A stretch of DNA of 64,000 nt, taken from positions 78,691,094 to 78,755,093 of the forward strand of contig OY754337.1 of the NCBI GenBank assembly GCA_963573305.1, read 5' to 3'. The stretch's first letter is position 1, and every line of letters begins with the position of its first letter. Shown here one piece after another: positions 40,401 to 46,400 of this stretch. A program made the position numbers and the translations under genes. The notes beneath the pieces are model-generated. The model did no database searches, had not been told where the DNA came from, and was given only the letters and a program-made list of their open reading frames with translations. This DNA comes from Pyrrhosoma nymphula (taxonomy: Eukaryota; Arthropoda; Insecta; Odonata; Coenagrionidae).

Positions 40401-43400
40401 CTCTTGATTTCGAGCTTGAGAATGTCTGCCTGGGGGTATGAAGTGGACGTCAAGACCAGTTACAGTTCATTCGCAATAACTCGGCCGACACTCAGTAGTC
40501 TGCTGCACAGATGGGCCTTGTCCTACTCAGAAAATAGGGGAAGCAGTGCTTACTGAGAGGGTAGCTATGAGTGAACAGTTTTCCTGTGGTGGAAATGGAT
40601 GGGGAAAGTAGGGGAGGACAGTTCCCCTTCAAATCTGAAGTCAAATGGGTTGACTTGTTTATGTTGCCCACATGTTGTCCAGGTCAGCCAAGGCAAGAAC
40701 AGTGTCAGAGAAGAGGTAAACCACGTGGAGCTTGAAAACCCTACCCTTTGATGGGCGAAATCGTTAGAACTTGGACTAATCTGAACCAAAATCTCTTAGT
40801 GCACATCGTCGTTGTTGAGGCAGAACTTACTAAGTCAAAAATCTTACCTACTTATGAGTAATAGTGGTTTTAATGTTTCAAACAACTCCTAAAATCAGTT
40901 TTGCATTATTATTTAATATTAACATGTTTGTAGCAACAACACCAAAAAACATGTTAATATTAAATAATAATGCAAAACTGATTTTAGGAGTTTTTTGAAA
41001 CATTAAAACCGCTATTACTCGTAAGTAAGATTTTTGACTTTGTGAATTCTGCCTGAACGACGACGACATGACGTATGGTGGGCAGATACCCCTCCAGTGT
41101 TCCCTCTCCCGAGTTGTCATCGGCCAGGTTAACGCGAATGAACTGTAGCAAACGAGAGTGTGGAATAATCAGAAGGCTCATGGTATGATATGCCTGTGCC
41201 ATGTGCTTTCTCTCATGTGAGGTCCACCACAACTTCTTCAGAAGTATGAGAGTTTATCGAAAGCCTATTAGGACAAAGGGAATTAATTGACACTTGTGAT
41301 AATTGCACTCCTTGTGCTCAGTGAAGCTGGAGAGGTTCAGTTCTATGGTGGACTATGAGAGCAAAGTCGTGTCCCTAACCCGGAAGCATGCTAATGTTGA
41401 CAAAGCTGCAGATGACAAATTCCTTGGTGCCACAGGCTTCCTGATGAGTATGAGTCCAAGGTAATGCCTCTGAAAAGTTTGGGGGCTGAGGTTTCCAGTG
41501 GTTTGGTGAAGGCTAATGTTACTTCAAGACAATAAGAGGGGAAATGAATGGAGAAATAGTCAATCTGCCCCACTGACGAGAAAAAGAAAAATATCTAAGC
41601 ACTAGGTAGTGAAGTGCTGGGATTACAGACAGTGGGTTCATCTGAAATCAGACTGCCCTCACAAAGTTGGGATCGAGCACCTGTTCCAGCCAGCACAGAC
41701 CATCAAAAAGGGTGAAACCTGTGGAGAAGCAGAAGCATATAGTTTTTTTTACAGCTTTAAGAGCGAATACTAATGGTGAATATAAGTATTTAGATTTTGG
41801 TTCTTCATTGCACATGTCTTGTTAAAGGGACTTGATGTCTGACTCAGTCTTTTGCGAAAACATGTCTTGCAGAAATGAACCAGTGATTCATTTAAATATG
41901 GGAAGATTGAGCTCAATGGTCTCTAATGTAGCAAAGTAAAGATAAAAAAAACTCCAATGGCCGTAAAAGTTTTTGTACCACACGTCAGAATTCACATCAC
42001 CACATTCCAGAAACTAAAATGTTACCCGATTAGCCTTTCTATGGTGGTTTACAGGGTTTGTGAGAAAGGCAAACATTGTAGTAATATGATAATGTATTTC
42101 CTCTCCCTCTTCTCCATTATCATATTAAACAAGGTTTGTCCTCTTCCTGATTCACTTACAACCTTGTGTTGCGAGTGCTTGTTTACCTTCAGTTTGCTGA
42201 TGGAGGGCCACCTTGTGGGCGCAATACGCATATCTGACTGGTACCCTCGTCTTTTCTTATTCTTTGTGTCGTCCCTCTGTTAACTTTAGTATTGTCTATT
42301 TGTCGACTTTGCTCTTTTTTTCAGTGAGTTTTCTACCCGAAGTTGTGCTTGAATGAGTGTGTGAGTGTTTTACTGAGTGTTTGTGAAGTGTGATTACTCT
42401 GTGATTGTCCCTGGCGTAGAAGCCCATTCCCATAAACAGTCACGGAAAGAGTGATTGGTGATCATAACTCCGGCGTCTTAAACGGGACCCCTTTCAGCCC
42501 AGTGAAGGATCCCACTGTGGAGCTGAGTATATGTGTCCTGTGGTTGGTCACTGGCAAGGAATTAACCTTCCCATAAACCCCCACAGAAGTGTAAATCGGG
42601 TAAAATTTTAGTCTCTGCCTATTTTGACGTGTGACACAAAAACTTTCATGGCCATTGGAGTTTTTTTTATCTCCGCTTTGCCAGTAATTCCTTTATCAAT
42701 CTCCAAAATAAAACCTGCCTGAAGAAATACAAATGTGTGCCATGTTGTTCATTTTGAGTCAATCAGTCATATGCTTTCTTTTATAAGTTAATTTTCATTG
42801 GTAAGTATGAAAAAATAAATAAAATTAGACTTCTGTAATGTCATAAGATTATATATACTGTGTTTTATGTGTAACCACTAAGCTACGGAAACATTTTTTT
42901 TCAACTTGGCTGTGATGGAGGTTTGATGATGATTATGACTTTTTCATATTGAACGGAACAATGAAGATATTAATCAAAGGACTTCCTCGTCTATGCATGC
43001 TTATCCATTAAGTGAGTCTTAAGCCTTAAGTCCCCTGCTGAAGGAATATTTTTACTTAAACGGATGCCGTCAGGGTGAAAGATTGTTTCATTGAGAGCTT
43101 TCAGAAGTGTGGTTCTCAATAGCTAGTAATGAACTTTTTTTAGCTGCTTTAAAGTCTTCTATTGTGTAAGCACCAATGTGTTATAAGTGGTTTTAATCTT
43201 GAGGACTGTAGTGCCATGCTTGCAATTGTGAGTACTTTGTATTAGTCCCAATAAAAAGGAGATCTAGGATTTTTTTCACCTCTACTTACACTTGAGTCAC
43301 GGATTCTAGTTGATGATTTCGCCCCAATAAAAAGACTTGGACTTATACTCATGTATGGTAGTTGTTGGTAGAGAAGGATACTGATATCACAGGAATAGAA

Positions 43401-46400
43401 CTGATATGAAACACCATTCATGAAGCTAGTGGTGAGTCATTTAACTTGCTCACTTTGCTCTGTTGACATATCATGTATTGGAAAGCATAGAAACTTGGCA
43501 CTTCTAAATTTCATAATGAGAAGTCAAAAGGTTTTTGTTTCTGATCAAATGTGAATTTATCGTTCAGCATTTTTAATGCCATTTACCCATAAGTTTTTTT
43601 CTCTGACAGCTGGTAAAATAGCCCCTGTATAGGTATTAATAAATATGTATTAAGAGATTTACTTCCCAGGAATCATTTTCAGGAAATCCAAGAATCTCTT
43701 AATTTTAGGGTTCTTTTTATGGAAAAAAGAAAATTTGGATTTTTATGGATATATATTGGATATTTTTATGTCACAAACAGGAGGTACCAAATGTATTTGG
43801 AATTGGTCGGCTTCTAGACAAAATGTGGAACATAAATTTGACCCATTTCTTGGCAAATATTCTCCATGGTCTATGACTGAAAGAGAGGTGTTATTTCACC
43901 CTCTCTTGTGGTATTATGCCAGTCATATGCTGAAATTTTTCGCCAAAAATATTATCATATTTAGTGACTTGACAATAAGTTGATGGTACATTTACATAGA
44001 TTGAACAAAGTTAGAAATGTATCAACTTATACTCCATGATATACAGTAGTTCATTTAAACATTCTCTGAAATCCACAGTGTAATAAGATGCCTGGGTAGA
44101 TAAATTGGCTGAACCAATTGGCACTAATTCGAGGGATCTGGTTTCGTACTCGAGTCCAGGAAAATTACTCGTTTAGTATAAACTTTCCCACATTCCTGTG
44201 TTTCCACCATAGGAGTATCTAGAAGCATCTGAAGGGGGGGTCACCACCACTGAAGGGGGGGTTTTACATGGGGGGTATTCCATACCCCCCCCCAACCACC
44301 CCCTGGATATGCCTATGGTTTCCACTGAGGGCCATTAAAGTTATTCAATCTTTTGAGGAGTTCAGTCAGAGGATTATTCCAAATATCTCCAAATAGAACT
44401 TCCTTTGAATCTGAGATTGTTTTGGGAATGGAAAGTTGAAATGGACACACCAAATGTCTATGATATTTCTGAGATTTTATGATTTTTCTCCGCAAGTGAA
44501 GAGGCCCTTCTTTTATTTAATTTTTCCCAAATTTGCAGGAAATCCAAGCGAGTTGTGCTGAGCTGTGTTCAAAGTGTGGAAAACGTGTTTATCCCTTGGA
44601 AAAGGTTGAGGCTAATGGGAAAGTTCTTCACAAAGCTTGCTTCCGCTGTCTTCAATGCAAGTGCTTCCTGAGGTAACTAAGAATACAGTCATAATACATC
44701 TCATGTGGTTGAAATATTATGAGTTTTTCTTCATTCTGAAGTGAATATTTAGTTCTGGTTTATTGGAGAAAATTTCCAAAAAGTATTTTAATGGAATCTC
44801 CTGGTTACAAGATCTTGTACCTTAGCAAGTTATCAGTGGGGTAATTGTATGCAAATTCAAACAAATAGCCATAAACTCGTGGCTGGATCATCTTCGATTC
44901 TAACAACTTTTGGCAAAAGCCAATACATATTATTGTAGCACAAATTTTTGAGCCTACTTCATCATCCCTTTGCCCATACACAATACTGTACAGATGTACA
45001 AGTCTGTGAGAGATATTCACAGTAGCATTTTTTTTAACATGCTACAATTGTAAAATATTAAAGTTAAGGAGATATTACTATTCCTGAAAGGAAAGGGTAG
45101 TTGAAAGGCTACTATGCATAGAACTAAGAAATTTGAACCCGCAACCTTTGGATTGGCGGATGAGAATGTTACCCCGCCACCACCAAGGCTGCAATATATA
45201 GGGTAGCTGGTTGCTAAGGAGCATTTTAATTGGCTGTCAACGTTTGAATTTGTATCAGAGCATCCTGATTGGCCGTTTCATGAAGCTGTGAAATTACTCT
45301 CCTCCATATTGATGTTAAGGTGTAACGGACTACCCGGTTGAAGTTTATTTGGGTTTTTCATTATTTATACGGCTTCTCTCTTAAGTCTGGGAAAATAATG
45401 ACCCTACTCATAGGCGTAGCCAGCCACCAGCAATAGGTGTGGCACTGAGGCAATAGATGTGGCATCATCAGTATGGTAATGGACGCAAACTTTCACGAAA
45501 TGTTCACAGCGAGGTCAAAATTGAGACTAATTCGATTAAAGACAGGAAGAAAATCGGTTTCCGTATTTTCAGAAAAGAGGTGGAGGCTTTTGTACAATTT
45601 TGACCAATCATGATTAGGGTTTAACTTTGAAAAAATGAGAAAGAGGGGTTTTATTTTTGGAGTTAATTGACAAATTTTGTATACGCCCACTGTAGTTCTA
45701 TATCTTCAAAACTTCAAAAAAAGTTTCCCCGATAATCTTTGTCTTCACACTAGACACGTCGAGAGACTCACACCTTCATAAACCTGTCAATTTGGGTTAT
45801 TTAAAAGGCTATTGGGAAAAATGGAGACATTATTTTATTTCGGGAGGGAAATTTTGAGAAAAAAAATTTTGGGTTTCAGGACAATAGGTGTGGCACGTGC
45901 CACAGGTGCCACACCCGTGGCTACGCCTATGACCCTACTCCAAATATAGTGGCCTAAATTCTGATGCATAGTGGCCCAAATGTAATGAGAATACTTCAAT
46001 CTGTAGATACCTACCTCCTGGATGAGAGGATGAAACACCATCTATGAAGCAACTGAACATGATGGAACCTGATAAAAGAATGCTGCAGATAAACAGATTT
46101 TTGGGAAACCTGTGGAATAATTTCTGAATCATGTTTAAAGATTTTGCACCAAGGAGAAAATTTAATGGCTTAGACCAATGTAGAGTTTCATAAAATTCAA
46201 ATTTCCCTGTTTCTAATGGATTAGTTTTTGTGGAGTGATAGCTGAGAGCATGATTTTCTTTTCTGTTTCATTGAACAATATAGTTAGGATAAGGTTGAAG
46301 AGTTAAAAGCAATTTCCCATGGATAAAAGTTTAAAAAAAGACTATATTACGACCAAGGTTTCAATGTTTTACACATCATCTTCAGGTGTTGACCAAGGTG

